A DNA stretch of 14,418 nucleotides from an uncultured Pseudomonadota bacterium (lineage in GTDB: Bacteria; SAR324; NAC60-12): contig CAJXDX010000031.1 of the NCBI GenBank assembly GCA_913052275.1, positions 1 through 14,418 of the forward strand, in the 5' to 3' direction. Below the pieces are notes generated by a model. The model searched no databases. It worked only from the letters and a program-made list of their open reading frames with translations, and was not told the DNA's origin. The position numbers and the translations under genes were made by a program. Positions 1 through 8,200 of the stretch are shown here, one piece after another (the stretch's first letter is position 1; each line of letters opens with the position of its first letter).

Positions 1-51
1 GGTGCTGTTGAAGTTTAGATTAAACATTTTCCAATTATTCTACAATTATTT

Positions 52-2835
52 ATGCCCAAACTATTCGCGGTAGATTCCATGGTAGTTCTCTACAGGGGGT
101 ATTTTGCCATGATCCGTACTCCGCTGATAAATTCTAAAGGCTTGAACACAAGCGGAATCAGGACATTTTTAATGCAGTTGATAAAGATAATTGAAGAAGA
201 TAAGCCGGATTATCTGGCAGTTGCATCGGATTCAATGGAGCCAACCTTCCGCCACAAAAGGTTTCCGGAATATAAAGCTACTCGTGAAAAAATGCCGGAG
301 GATCTTGTTGAGCAGCTCCCATATCTGCCAAGGCTGGTGGAGGCGCTTAATCTGCCGTACTTGATTCTTCCAGGATACGAGGCAGACGACATTGTGGGCA
401 CGCTGATGAGGCTTTGCCGTGAAGCGGAAATAGAGGGCGTGATGGTGACAAGTGATAAGGATTACATGCAGTTGATCGGCGAGAAAATTGTGATGCTGAA
501 CCACCGTAACGAGCGTATAGGAATCAGCGGAGTGCAGGAAAAATTCGGCTGCGTTCCTGAGCAGGTGGTGGAACTGCTGGGGCTGATGGGAGATTCTTCA
601 GATAATATTCCCGGAGTAAGAGGAGTTGGTGAAAAAACCGCAGCCAAGCTCATATCAGAATTTGGAAGCATAGAAGGTGTTTATGAAAATCTTGAAAGAA
701 TCAGCGGCAAAAGCCTGAAGGAAAAACTGGAAACTGATCATGAAAATGCCTTCCTTTCCAGGGAACTTGCCACTATTGACTGTCATGTGCCTCTATCTGT
801 CACGCTGGAGGATGTTCATCTTGGAGAAACAGATTTATACAATAATGATGAATTATATGCCTTGCTCGAAGAGCTTGAGTTCAGAACACTGATGAACCGC
901 CTGATAAAAAAAAGGGGTACTGTTTCAGCGGGTCAGGAGTCAGGACCTGCAGATGCTGAAGTCAGGGAATCCTCCCAGGATGACAATCAGGAGCTGCTTT
1001 CTTCGGAAGAAGAAACTGATCATGGCTACCTTGAAGTCGAATGCTCTGTAATTGAAACTGCAGAACAATTACGAACTCTAATCAATGAATTTTCGAATAA
1101 AAGCAGGCTGGCCCTTGCATTGGATATTAAAGGTGAGCATCAGCTGGATTTGTGGCTAAAGGGACTGGCGTTTTGTGCTGATGCTGAAAAAGCAGTTTAT
1201 ATTGATTTAGATCGCACTGAAACTGAAAGGACAGAAATTATTGGGCAACTGAAAACAGTCCTGGAGTCTGCTGAGCATCCGAAAATATTCTATGACCTTA
1301 AAAAAGCCGTACAGCTTTTTTCCAAATTGGGAATACAGATTGAGGGAGTTGAATCGGATATTTTACTGGCTGCCCACATGACAGATCCGCTGGGAAGACG
1401 CTACGACCTTGATTACCTGCTGGGACGCAAGCTGAATATGAAAAGGAAATCCAGGGAATCTGCCGATGCATCAAAGCAGAGCCAGATGAACATGTTTGAA
1501 GAATCTGATGAAGAAGATTACACCCGGCATTGTGAAAACGCGGCCATAGTTTTTCAACTGCATGAACTGCTTAAAGCACAGCTGAAGCAAACCGGAATGG
1601 AGGGAGCATACCGCAACATAGAAATTCCTCTGGCCGGTACTCTGGCAGCACTTGAAATGGCCGGGGTTAAGCTGGATGTTGAAGGATTGAATAAAGTTGC
1701 GCTTGAGTTTGAAGGACGCCTGACAGAATTACGCAAAAAAATAACTGACCTGGCAGGGGAAGAATTTAATCCAAATTCTGTAATTGAACTGCAGAATATT
1801 CTTTATGAAAAACTTCGACTGCATGAGCGGTTCAATATCAAACCAAAAAAAATCAAGCTTGGCAACCGGATGTCAACGGATGAGGAAACATTGGAAAAAC
1901 TGGCTGAAGATGATTTGCCCCGCACTATCCTGAATTATCGTACACTTAACAAACTGAAAAACACATATATTGATCAGCTTCCCGGATATGTCCATTCAGA
2001 CAGTGGAAACATCCACTCAACATTTCATCAAACCGGAACAGCAACAGGGCGTCTCTCATCTGAAAATCCAAATTTGCAGAATATTCCTGTACGTTCCAGT
2101 GAAGGACGACGTGTCCGTCGTGCCTTCATTGCATCCGGAACTGAAAAGCTTCTGATTTCTGCTGATTACAGCCAGATTGAACTTAGAGTTGTGGCACATT
2201 ATTCAAAAGACCCGACTTTTCTGGATGCATACCGTCGTAACCTTGATATTCACTCGCTGACCGCTTCAACCATATATGGCGTAGCGGAAAAAGATGTAAC
2301 ACGTGAGATGCGCGACAGAGCAAAAGAAGTCAATTTCGGACTTATTTATCGAATGGGTGCAGAGAGGCTGTCAATAGTGACCAAAACTCCAAAAGCGGAG
2401 GCAAAAGAATTTATTGAACGCTATTTTGAGAAATACAGCACTATTCACGCGCTGCAGGAGCGATTCCTGGAACAGGCACGCAAGGAAGGTTTTTCAGAGA
2501 CATTATTCGGAAGAAGACGCTACCTGCCGGACATAAATGCAAAAGGACTATTGAAAAGAATGGCAGAAGGTGCCGCCATAAACACACCGATCCAGGGTTC
2601 TGCAGCAGAAATCATCAAACTGGCAATGATTGATGTGGAACATCTGCTGCGAGAAAAAAAAATGCAGTCCAGAATGATCCTTACAGTGCATGACGAACTG
2701 GTTTTTGATGCACTCAAAGAGGAGGAAGACGAACTGTGCGAAATTGTTAAGCATGCAATGGAGAACGTGGTAGGACTTGAAGTGCCGCTGCTGGTGGAAA
2801 TCGGCAAAGGCCAGACCTGGCTTGATGCTCATTGA
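52..2835 (+). CDS. polA: DNA polymerase I (5' nuclease + polymerase, proofreading site degenerate)
   Basis: This 927-residue protein is about the length of E. coli Pol I and should fill gaps and remove RNA primers in repair and lagging-strand synthesis. The N-terminal 5' nuclease domain (about 1-285) keeps its acidic residues: D8, D60, EADD at 110-113, SDKD at 134-137 and GDSSDNIPGV at 180-189, followed by a GVGEKTA helix-hairpin-helix. An acidic linker (about 288-330) leads to a 3'-5' exonuclease-like fold (about 330-515) in which the metal ligands are mostly lost: D358 is kept, but K360, A419 and N496 stand where E. coli has E357, D424 and D501. The polymerase domain (about 520-927) is intact: motif A DYSQIE with D705 and E710, O-helix R754/K758/F762/Y766, and motif C VHDE with D881. 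Residue 767 after the O-helix tyrosine is Arg, where Gly is usual. The ATG has no clear Shine-Dalgarno sequence, and an in-frame TAG at 16-18 limits upstream extension. Function is certain; loss of proofreading is inferred from alignment by eye. Confidence 0.98.
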   Translation: MPKLFAVDSMVVLYRGYFAMIRTPLINSKGLNTSGIRTFLMQLIKIIEEDKPDYLAVASDSMEPTFRHKRFPEYKATREKMPEDLVEQLPYLPRLVEALNLPYLILPGYEADDIVGTLMRLCREAEIEGVMVTSDKDYMQLIGEKIVMLNHRNERIGISGVQEKFGCVPEQVVELLGLMGDSSDNIPGVRGVGEKTAAKLISEFGSIEGVYENLERISGKSLKEKLETDHENAFLSRELATIDCHVPLSVTLEDVHLGETDLYNNDELYALLEELEFRTLMNRLIKKRGTVSAGQESGPADAEVRESSQDDNQELLSSEEETDHGYLEVECSVIETAEQLRTLINEFSNKSRLALALDIKGEHQLDLWLKGLAFCADAEKAVYIDLDRTETERTEIIGQLKTVLESAEHPKIFYDLKKAVQLFSKLGIQIEGVESDILLAAHMTDPLGRRYDLDYLLGRKLNMKRKSRESADASKQSQMNMFEESDEEDYTRHCENAAIVFQLHELLKAQLKQTGMEGAYRNIEIPLAGTLAALEMAGVKLDVEGLNKVALEFEGRLTELRKKITDLAGEEFNPNSVIELQNILYEKLRLHERFNIKPKKIKLGNRMSTDEETLEKLAEDDLPRTILNYRTLNKLKNTYIDQLPGYVHSDSGNIHSTFHQTGTATGRLSSENPNLQNIPVRSSEGRRVRRAFIASGTEKLLISADYSQIELRVVAHYSKDPTFLDAYRRNLDIHSLTASTIYGVAEKDVTREMRDRAKEVNFGLIYRMGAERLSIVTKTPKAEAKEFIERYFEKYSTIHALQERFLEQARKEGFSETLFGRRRYLPDINAKGLLKRMAEGAAINTPIQGSAAEIIKLAMIDVEHLLREKKMQSRMILTVHDELVFDALKEEEDELCEIVKHAMENVVGLEVPLLVEIGKGQTWLDAH

Positions 2836-2849
2836 GCTTATATATAATC

Positions 2850-2934
2850 AAATGCTTTCAAAAGTTATTTTGTATGACTAACACGCAACTTTTATTGTGA
2901 ATTTCTTAGAATTAAAATGCTTTTGAAAAATTAT
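2850..2934. repeat. Pair of imperfect direct repeats upstream of the RAM gene
   Basis: The two copies at 2850-2868 and 2915-2934 share AAATGCTTT, an AAA run two bases further on, and a terminal TTAT, with one indel between them. Their starts are 65 bases apart. The second copy overlaps the candidate -35 box, which is a common place for an operator. In AT-rich DNA a match like this could also be chance. Confidence 0.3.
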
Positions 2935-2949
2935 GGTCATTGTTACAAT
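2923..2949 (+). promoter_or_regulatory. Candidate sigma-70-type promoter for the RAM-hisC unit
   Basis: TTGAAA at 2923-2928 and TACAAT at 2944-2949 resemble -35 and -10 boxes, with a rather short 15-base spacer. They lie about 45 bases before the ATG at 2993. A second TATAAT at 2843-2848 is preceded by TTGATG at 2822-2827, again with a 15-base spacer, and could be an alternative promoter. The -35 lies inside one copy of a partial direct repeat (2850-2868 and 2915-2934), which might be an operator. All of this is motif matching by eye in an AT-rich gap. Confidence 0.35.
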
Positions 2950-2992
2950 ATGAAAACCTATCAGCAAACATGAAAATTTTCAGGAGAAAATA

Positions 2993-3268
2993 ATGGTAAC
3001 AGCACTAGTACTTTTAAATCTCGACCGGAATCAAATTAAAGACGTTTCGCAAAAACTGGTAGATATGCAGGAAGTTTCAGAGGTCTATTCTGTTGCGGGA
3101 CGTTATGATTTAGTGGCGATAATACGAGTAAAAAATAATGAACAAATCGCTGATACAATCACGGGAAAATTCTCGGAGCTGGAAGGCATAACAGCCACAG
3201 AAACCCTGATTGCCTTCAACACTTTTTCTCGACATGATCTGGAACTGATGTTTTCAATCGGAGAGTGA
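2993..3268 (+). CDS. Stand-alone Lrp/AsnC ligand-binding (RAM) domain protein
   Basis: This 91-residue protein is a complete RAM (regulation of amino-acid metabolism) domain with no DNA-binding part. The family pattern is visible: VSEVYSVAGRYDLVAIIRV (about 28-46), then an alternating helix region and GITATETLIAF (about 65-75), with the strand-helix-strand order of the ferredoxin-like alpha/beta fold. In full-length Lrp/AsnC regulators this domain forms dimers and octamers and binds amino acids at subunit interfaces. No helix-turn-helix precedes it, and the length is normal for the stand-alone class, so it is not a fragment. AGGAG at 2982-2986 sits six bases before the ATG and fixes the start. 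The aminotransferase begins six bases after its stop codon, so the two are almost certainly co-transcribed. A role in sensing an amino acid or tuning a partner protein is inference. Confidence 0.9.
   Translation: MVTALVLLNLDRNQIKDVSQKLVDMQEVSEVYSVAGRYDLVAIIRVKNNEQIADTITGKFSELEGITATETLIAFNTFSRHDLELMFSIGE
3260..3265 (+). promoter_or_regulatory. Ribosome binding site that supports the GTG start of hisC
   Basis: GGAGAG lies inside the last codons of the RAM gene and about 9-11 bases before GTG at 3275. The next in-frame candidate, ATG at 3290, would be some 25 bases away. This favours the GTG start and suggests translational coupling of the two genes. Confidence 0.55.
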
Positions 3269-3274
3269 TAGCAA

Positions 3275-4351
3275 GTGTCAGCTCCGCGAATGAAGCAGTC
3301 AATAGAGGTCCGGGACGCAATATCCCGGATGAGTCCCTACAAACCTCCTCTTGAAAACCGCGATCCGGAAGCATTCCTGCTGATGGATTTCAACGAATCT
3401 CCCCTGCCGCCTCCTCCGGGAGTAATACAAAAAATTTCAGAATTCCTTAACTCGCATGTTCACGTTTATCCCATATATGGTGATTTCCTTGAGAAACTCG
3501 GAAATTATTCCGGTGTCCCTGCCGAAAACCTGCTGCTGACAAACGGTTCAGACCAGGCAATTGACATCATAATGAGATGCCTGCTGGAAAACGGAGAAGA
3601 AGCGGCAATGGTGCAGCCTGGATTTCAGATGTACAACCAGACTGCGGGTACGCTTGGATGTAAATTGAGTGGACCGCAATTCCCAGCAGATTTTGATTTC
3701 CCGCACCAGGAATTGAAAGAATCTGTAAACACAAAAACACGCTTGATTGTGATAATCAACCCAAATAATCCCACAGGCACGTCCGTATCACTGGAGCAAA
3801 TTGAGGATTTGCTAAAATCATTTCCGGACATTCCAGTGCTTGTTGATGAAGCATATTACGAATTTACCGGCGAAACCTGTGTTTCGCTTTTGTCCAGCTA
3901 CCCAAATTTGATTGTCATCCGTACTTTTTCCAAAGCGCTTGCTTTACCCAGCCTGCGTTTGGGTTACGTGATAGCAAGTCCGGACTTCATTCTTGAGCTT
4001 CAGAAAATACGCGGTCCATACGATGTGAATGTTGTGGCGGTATTAGCGGCACGCGAGCAGCTGAATCACCCGGAACACTGGCAAAAAATGGTGAGGCACC
4101 TGATGGATGAATGCAAACCGGCGATAGAAAAGTATTTTGACGAAAAGCAGGTGAGATATTTTTCCAGCAAGGCAAATTTCATGTTAGTAGAACCTCCTGA
4201 TGTCCAGCAAGCCTGCAAGTTTCTGATGGAGAATAAAATTCTTGTAAGGCCGATGAGGCCGCCGATAGCCCACACGTTCCGCATGAGCCTGAGGATGATG
4301 CCGGAAATGCAGTGTTTTATGGATGTTTACAGCCGTTATTTAAACAGCTGA
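3275..4351 (+). CDS. hisC: Histidinol-phosphate aminotransferase-type PLP enzyme
   Basis: This 358-residue fold-type I aminotransferase, of normal family length, probably converts imidazole-acetol phosphate plus glutamate to histidinol phosphate in histidine synthesis in the cytoplasm. Visible motifs are FNESPLP (39-45) for substrate contact, NPNNPTG (162-168), DEAYYEF (191-197) with the PLP-pairing Asp191 and Tyr194, RTFSKALALPSLRLGY (216-231) with the PLP Schiff-base Lys220 and phosphate-binding Arg228, and the C-terminal substrate-carboxylate Arg336 in HTFRMSLR. The start is GTG at 3275, with GGAGAG upstream. It lies six bases after the RAM-domain gene and no other his gene is in view, so the substrate is less certain than the fold. 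Close relatives act on aromatic amino acids or are CobD-type threonine-phosphate decarboxylases. The convergent gene downstream ends at 4493. Confidence 0.85.
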   Translation: MSAPRMKQSIEVRDAISRMSPYKPPLENRDPEAFLLMDFNESPLPPPPGVIQKISEFLNSHVHVYPIYGDFLEKLGNYSGVPAENLLLTNGSDQAIDIIMRCLLENGEEAAMVQPGFQMYNQTAGTLGCKLSGPQFPADFDFPHQELKESVNTKTRLIVIINPNNPTGTSVSLEQIEDLLKSFPDIPVLVDEAYYEFTGETCVSLLSSYPNLIVIRTFSKALALPSLRLGYVIASPDFILELQKIRGPYDVNVVAVLAAREQLNHPEHWQKMVRHLMDECKPAIEKYFDEKQVRYFSSKANFMLVEPPDVQQACKFLMENKILVRPMRPPIAHTFRMSLRMMPEMQCFMDVYSRYLNS

Positions 4352-4391
4352 GTAAAAAATGGCAAATTGGTGGGATAATTGCATACATGCA

Positions 4392-4409
4392 GGTTCTTAT
4401 GAAGGAACC
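4392..4409. repeat. Short hairpin-forming inverted repeat
   Basis: GGTTCTT pairs with AGGAACC across a four-base loop (seven pairs, one of them G-T). No T-run follows on either strand, so it is not a textbook Rho-independent terminator. It lies directly beside the larger inverted repeat at 4411-4484. Confidence 0.45.
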
Positions 4410-4410
4410 G

Positions 4411-4484
4411 CACAGGAGGTCACCGTTTTCCAAGGAAGGAAAAAATTGACAAGGACGACAAGATTTTTACGATGGCCTCCTGTG
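4411..4484. repeat. Long imperfect inverted repeat in the convergent gap, possible terminator or structured RNA
   Basis: Arms at 4411-4426 and 4469-4484 pair over 16 positions, starting with nine perfect pairs (CACAGGAGG with CCTCCTGTG) and interrupted by one G-T wobble and one mismatch in either transcript. Inside, TTTTCC (4426-4431) can pair with GGAAAA (4438-4443), and AAAAAT (4441-4446) with ATTTTT (4463-4468); these two overlap slightly, giving a three-way-junction-like fold. The last loop contains GACAAG twice (4448-4453 and 4457-4462). It fills most of the 141-base gap between hisC and the minus-strand ORF250, so it may help end both transcripts, but there is no adjoining T-run. I do not recognise it as a known RNA family. 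Confidence 0.5.
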
Positions 4485-4492
4485 TACTCCGC

Positions 4493-5245
4493 TTAAGTCT
4501 TTTCCTCCTCTTGCTGTTCGTTCCTTTTTCCAGCAATTTCATCAAGTACATCCAGGTACATTCCACAAAGTGATGGCCACTGATCAGATTTGGTCAGTTC
4601 TTTTCGAAATACATTAAAGGCGGCAAATTTTGTTTGCCTTAAATCATCATCTTCAAAGACCGGAAGGGAAACACTTTCCTGAGTAAAGGGTGAGAGCCAG
4701 GTGAAAAAATCGGTGCAGAGCTGATGGGGCTCAGCAGTGTAAATCATCTGCATTTTGCTTAAAAACAGGGTCGCGATTGTTTCACGGTTCCTAGCAGGCA
4801 AGGAAATTATTCCTGATGACGCCTTAGTCAAAAGGTTTGTTTCAACGGCCATCACGAACAGCAGGTAGTCACTCCATTTGCCTGAAAGACCATATGACTG
4901 CGCTTCAGGTGAACTGGCCCACTCAGTCAAATATTCCTGAAGACGGTAATAGCCGCTTAAAATGTTTTTTTGTGAGCGTTTCTGTCGTCCATACCATACC
5001 ATTACCTGATGCTCGATTTTTGAAATGCTGCTGCTGTTCAATTGGCTCCAGATCATCAGCAGCAGGGACTCCATTCCTTTCAGCATTTCCATGTAATTTT
5101 TGCCCAAATCCCTTTCAAGCCAGGCACAGTGAAAAGGCATGGTGTGAGCGGCATTCAGTGCATCAATGATCTTTTCCAGCTGCAGGGATGCTTCTTCCTT
5201 CAACCATTCTTCAGGGTTCATGTTTTCTTTTTTTGAGAAAGCCAT
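4493..5245 (-). CDS. Unrecognised helical protein coupled to mfd
   Basis: I do not recognise this 250-residue protein. It reads as soluble and mostly helical, with tryptophan- and methionine-rich amphipathic stretches (for example about 49-70, 76-110 and 124-140), no signal peptide, no clear membrane span and a charged tail (EQQEEEKT) at the C-terminus. It has no visible nucleotide-binding or metal motif; its cysteines (40, 177, 227) do not form a motif. Its ATG overlaps the mfd stop codon in TGATG, so translation by re-initiation after Mfd is likely; no separate Shine-Dalgarno sequence is seen. The stop is TAA at 4495-4493. Length, coupling and a normal residue composition make it a real gene. 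A role connected with Mfd or RNA polymerase is only suggested by position. Confidence 0.82.
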   Translation of the reverse strand: MAFSKKENMNPEEWLKEEASLQLEKIIDALNAAHTMPFHCAWLERDLGKNYMEMLKGMESLLLMIWSQLNSSSISKIEHQVMVWYGRQKRSQKNILSGYYRLQEYLTEWASSPEAQSYGLSGKWSDYLLFVMAVETNLLTKASSGIISLPARNRETIATLFLSKMQMIYTAEPHQLCTDFFTWLSPFTQESVSLPVFEDDDLRQTKFAAFNVFRKELTKSDQWPSLCGMYLDVLDEIAGKRNEQQEEEKT

Positions 5246-8200
5246 CAGCTGTTAACTTTAAAAACCTGTTCCATCTGTTTCAATCTGCTGAGTATTGCAG
5301 GCATATCTGGTGGAACATCATTTAAATCCAGTGTATTTTCAGGTATATATTTCAGAGTTGTCTGGTCATCACATAGCCATTCAACAAGTTTGGCATGATC
5401 GAGTTTAGCAGTATCTTTAATCTGCAGTCTCAAACGGTTGCGTTCATGTTCTATCTTTTCCACACCATGAAGTTGTCCCCACAGTCTAATTTCAGCGTGC
5501 CTGAATATATTAAGCACCGGTTCCGGAAGCATTCCGAACCGGTCTTCGATACCGGTGCGGAATTCCCACAGGTCTTCCTTCGTGGGCAGAGTCCCAACCG
5601 CTTTATACAGGGACAGGCGCTGGCTGGTACTGCTTATGTAGGATTCCGGAATCAGCTGATCAATCTGGTTCAGCTTAACCTGGATGTCTTCCACTGATAA
5701 TCCTGATTCAGATTGTCGCAGCTTTTTGACGGCTCTATCCACCATTTGGGTGTAAAGCTCCAGCCCCACACTGGCTATTTGCCCGGACTGCTCTGATCCC
5801 AGCAAATTGCCGGCTCCTCTAATTTCCAAGTCCCTGGAAGCAACTTTAAATCCCGCTCCAAGGTCGTTCAGGTCCTGCAGAACATTCAGTCGTTCATTTG
5901 CGACTCCGCTTAAGATCAAATCTGGTGGAACCAGCAAATAGGCATAAGCCTGCACATTGCTGCGTCCAACTCTTCCCCGCAGCTGATAGAGTTGAGACAG
6001 TCCAAAAGTATGTGCGTTGTTAATTATGATTGTATTGGCATTCGTGATATCAAGACCGGACTCAATAATTGTAGTAGAGAGTAAAACATCAAATTCTCCC
6101 TCAATAAATTCCATCATTACTTTTTCCAGTTTTTCTTCCCTCATTTGACCATGCCCGATTACAATCCTCACATTCGGAAGGATACTGTCAAGATAGCGTC
6201 CATATTCATAAATAGTATCAATACGGTTGTGAACTATATAAACCTGGCCGCCCCGGCGTATTTCCCGGCTGACTGCTTCCTGTATAATATAATCATTGGC
6301 AGGCAGCAATCTGGTCCGAACTGCCCTGCGGTCTGCAGGCGGAGTGTTTACCAGGCTAAGATCCCGTATCCCCATCAATGACATGTGCAGTGTGCGCGGA
6401 ATTGGAGTAGCCGAAAGTGTGAGGACATCAACTGAGGCCCTGAAGCGTTTTATCTTTTCCTTGTGTCTGACCCCGAAACGATGTTCTTCATCAACAACAA
6501 GCAATCCCAACTCCCTGAATTTTACCTCTGTTGAGAGCATACGGTGTGTTCCAATAAGCACATCGATTTTACCCTCATGCAAACGTTTTATAATTTTTTT
6601 CTGTTCCGCAGCTGTGCGAAAACGGCTGATAGCTTCTATTATAAAAGGAGTGTCTTCAAAACGTCTGCTGAAAGTCTCAAAGTGCTGCTGTGCGAGAATT
6701 GTGGTAGGAACAAGAATCGCGACCTGCTTTTCCTGCTGAACAGCCTTGAAGGCGGCACGCATGGCAATCTCAGTTTTTCCAAAACCAACATCTCCGCAAA
6801 CGAGCCTGTCCATTGGCATCTTCTTTTCCATATCTGCTTTGACAGAACTGATCACATCCAGCTGATCCCGTGTTTCTTCAAACTCAAAGCGCAGTTCAAA
6901 TTTCTGCATTTCCAGATCATCCGCTGCAAAGGCAAAACCCTTGCGGGCTTTACGTTCAGCATAAATATCTGCCAGTTCTTCGGCAATGTTCTCCACAGTT
7001 TTCGCAACCTTGCTGCGAGTTTTTTTCCAGGCTCTTTCTCCAAGCTTGCTCAATTTAGGAGTTGTACCATCCGCATTCACATATTTCTGCACAAGGTGGA
7101 TTTTATCTACAGGCACATAAACTTTTTCATCACGCGCGAAAACCAGCTGCATGAACTCATTTTGCTTGCCTCCCGCGGAAATTTTCTGCAAACCATTGTA
7201 GAGCCCGATTCCGTAGTCCAGGTGAACCACATGATCTCCTTCCCTTAGATCATCAAGGTTTCCTGCAGTCTGGTGAACTTGGGCACGCTGTAAGCGGCGA
7301 TTCCTCGTTTTTTCACCGAAAACTTCTTCCTCAGTCAGTAAAACGAAAAGAGCTTTCCCATTTGAATCAAGTTTTCTGAATCCTGAAGAAACTTTTCCTG
7401 TTAAAATCGGGATCGAGTCAGATGTGTTTTCAGTATCATTTTTCTCAAGCCACTCAAGCCATGGACACCTGTTTGCGGTCAGTTGATCTCCCGCTGAAGT
7501 GCTTTCCACGCCTAAATCGTCCAGCAGCTGCTGAAAACCATCTGCATGCGTTTGGTTTTTCGCACTCAGCAAGACCGGTGTTCCGGAGCTTTGCCATTTT
7601 TGAAGCAGCTGTACCATGTAGCCTGCTGCGGAAGTTGCTTTCGCACTTTCGAATTGATGACGCAGGGATTTGTTATCTACAAACTGAAGCTGGTGTACCG
7701 TACGTGCTGCAGTGTTATTAATATTCATTGAATTCAAAACCAGGCTGACATGCTTATTAAGCTGAGTCTGCAGTTCTCTGTGAGTTAAAAATAATGATTC
7801 CGGAGAGAGAGTAAGCTTGTTTTGCTGACCACTGATTTCGTACTCCGTAAAGACTTCCTGGTAAAAACTGTCAGCACGCTTATTTACATTTTTTTCTTCA
7901 TTAACTATCAATAGGAATTCATCGGGGAAATAATCAAATAATGTTTCCAGTTCTGGATAGAATAAAGGGGAAAGAGATTCAATTCCGGGGAACCCTTCTT
8001 TTTTTTGCAGACTTTGTCTTAATCGCAATAAGACTTCCGGAGTACATTCTTTGCGGTATTCTGGCAAGCTTTGGCGTGCAAAATCGATATTTTCCTGGTT
8101 AAACAGTATTTCACCTGCAGGGAGAATTTTTAATGAACCCAATTCAGTTTGATCTGTGTGCTGAGTTTGAATATCAAAAGGTTTGAGGAACTGTACCTTG

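Noticed and set aside
1..18. Open frame GGT GCT GTT GAA GTT TAG that could be the 3' end of an upstream gene
   Set aside because: Five codons are too few to support a gene; only sequence to the left could decide.
2827..2837. GCTCA-T-TGAGC palindrome at the polA stop codon
   Set aside because: The one-base centre cannot form a hairpin loop and no T-run follows, so it is not a terminator.
4446..4474. Perfect -35 box TTGACA at 4446-4451
   Set aside because: No -10 box lies at 16-18 bases, and no plus-strand gene follows; it is within the inverted-repeat structure.
6544..7248. Plus-strand ORF of 234 codons inside mfd
   Set aside because: It is antisense to well-conserved Mfd motor and RNA-polymerase-binding motifs, and its Phe/Leu/His-rich product looks like a shadow.
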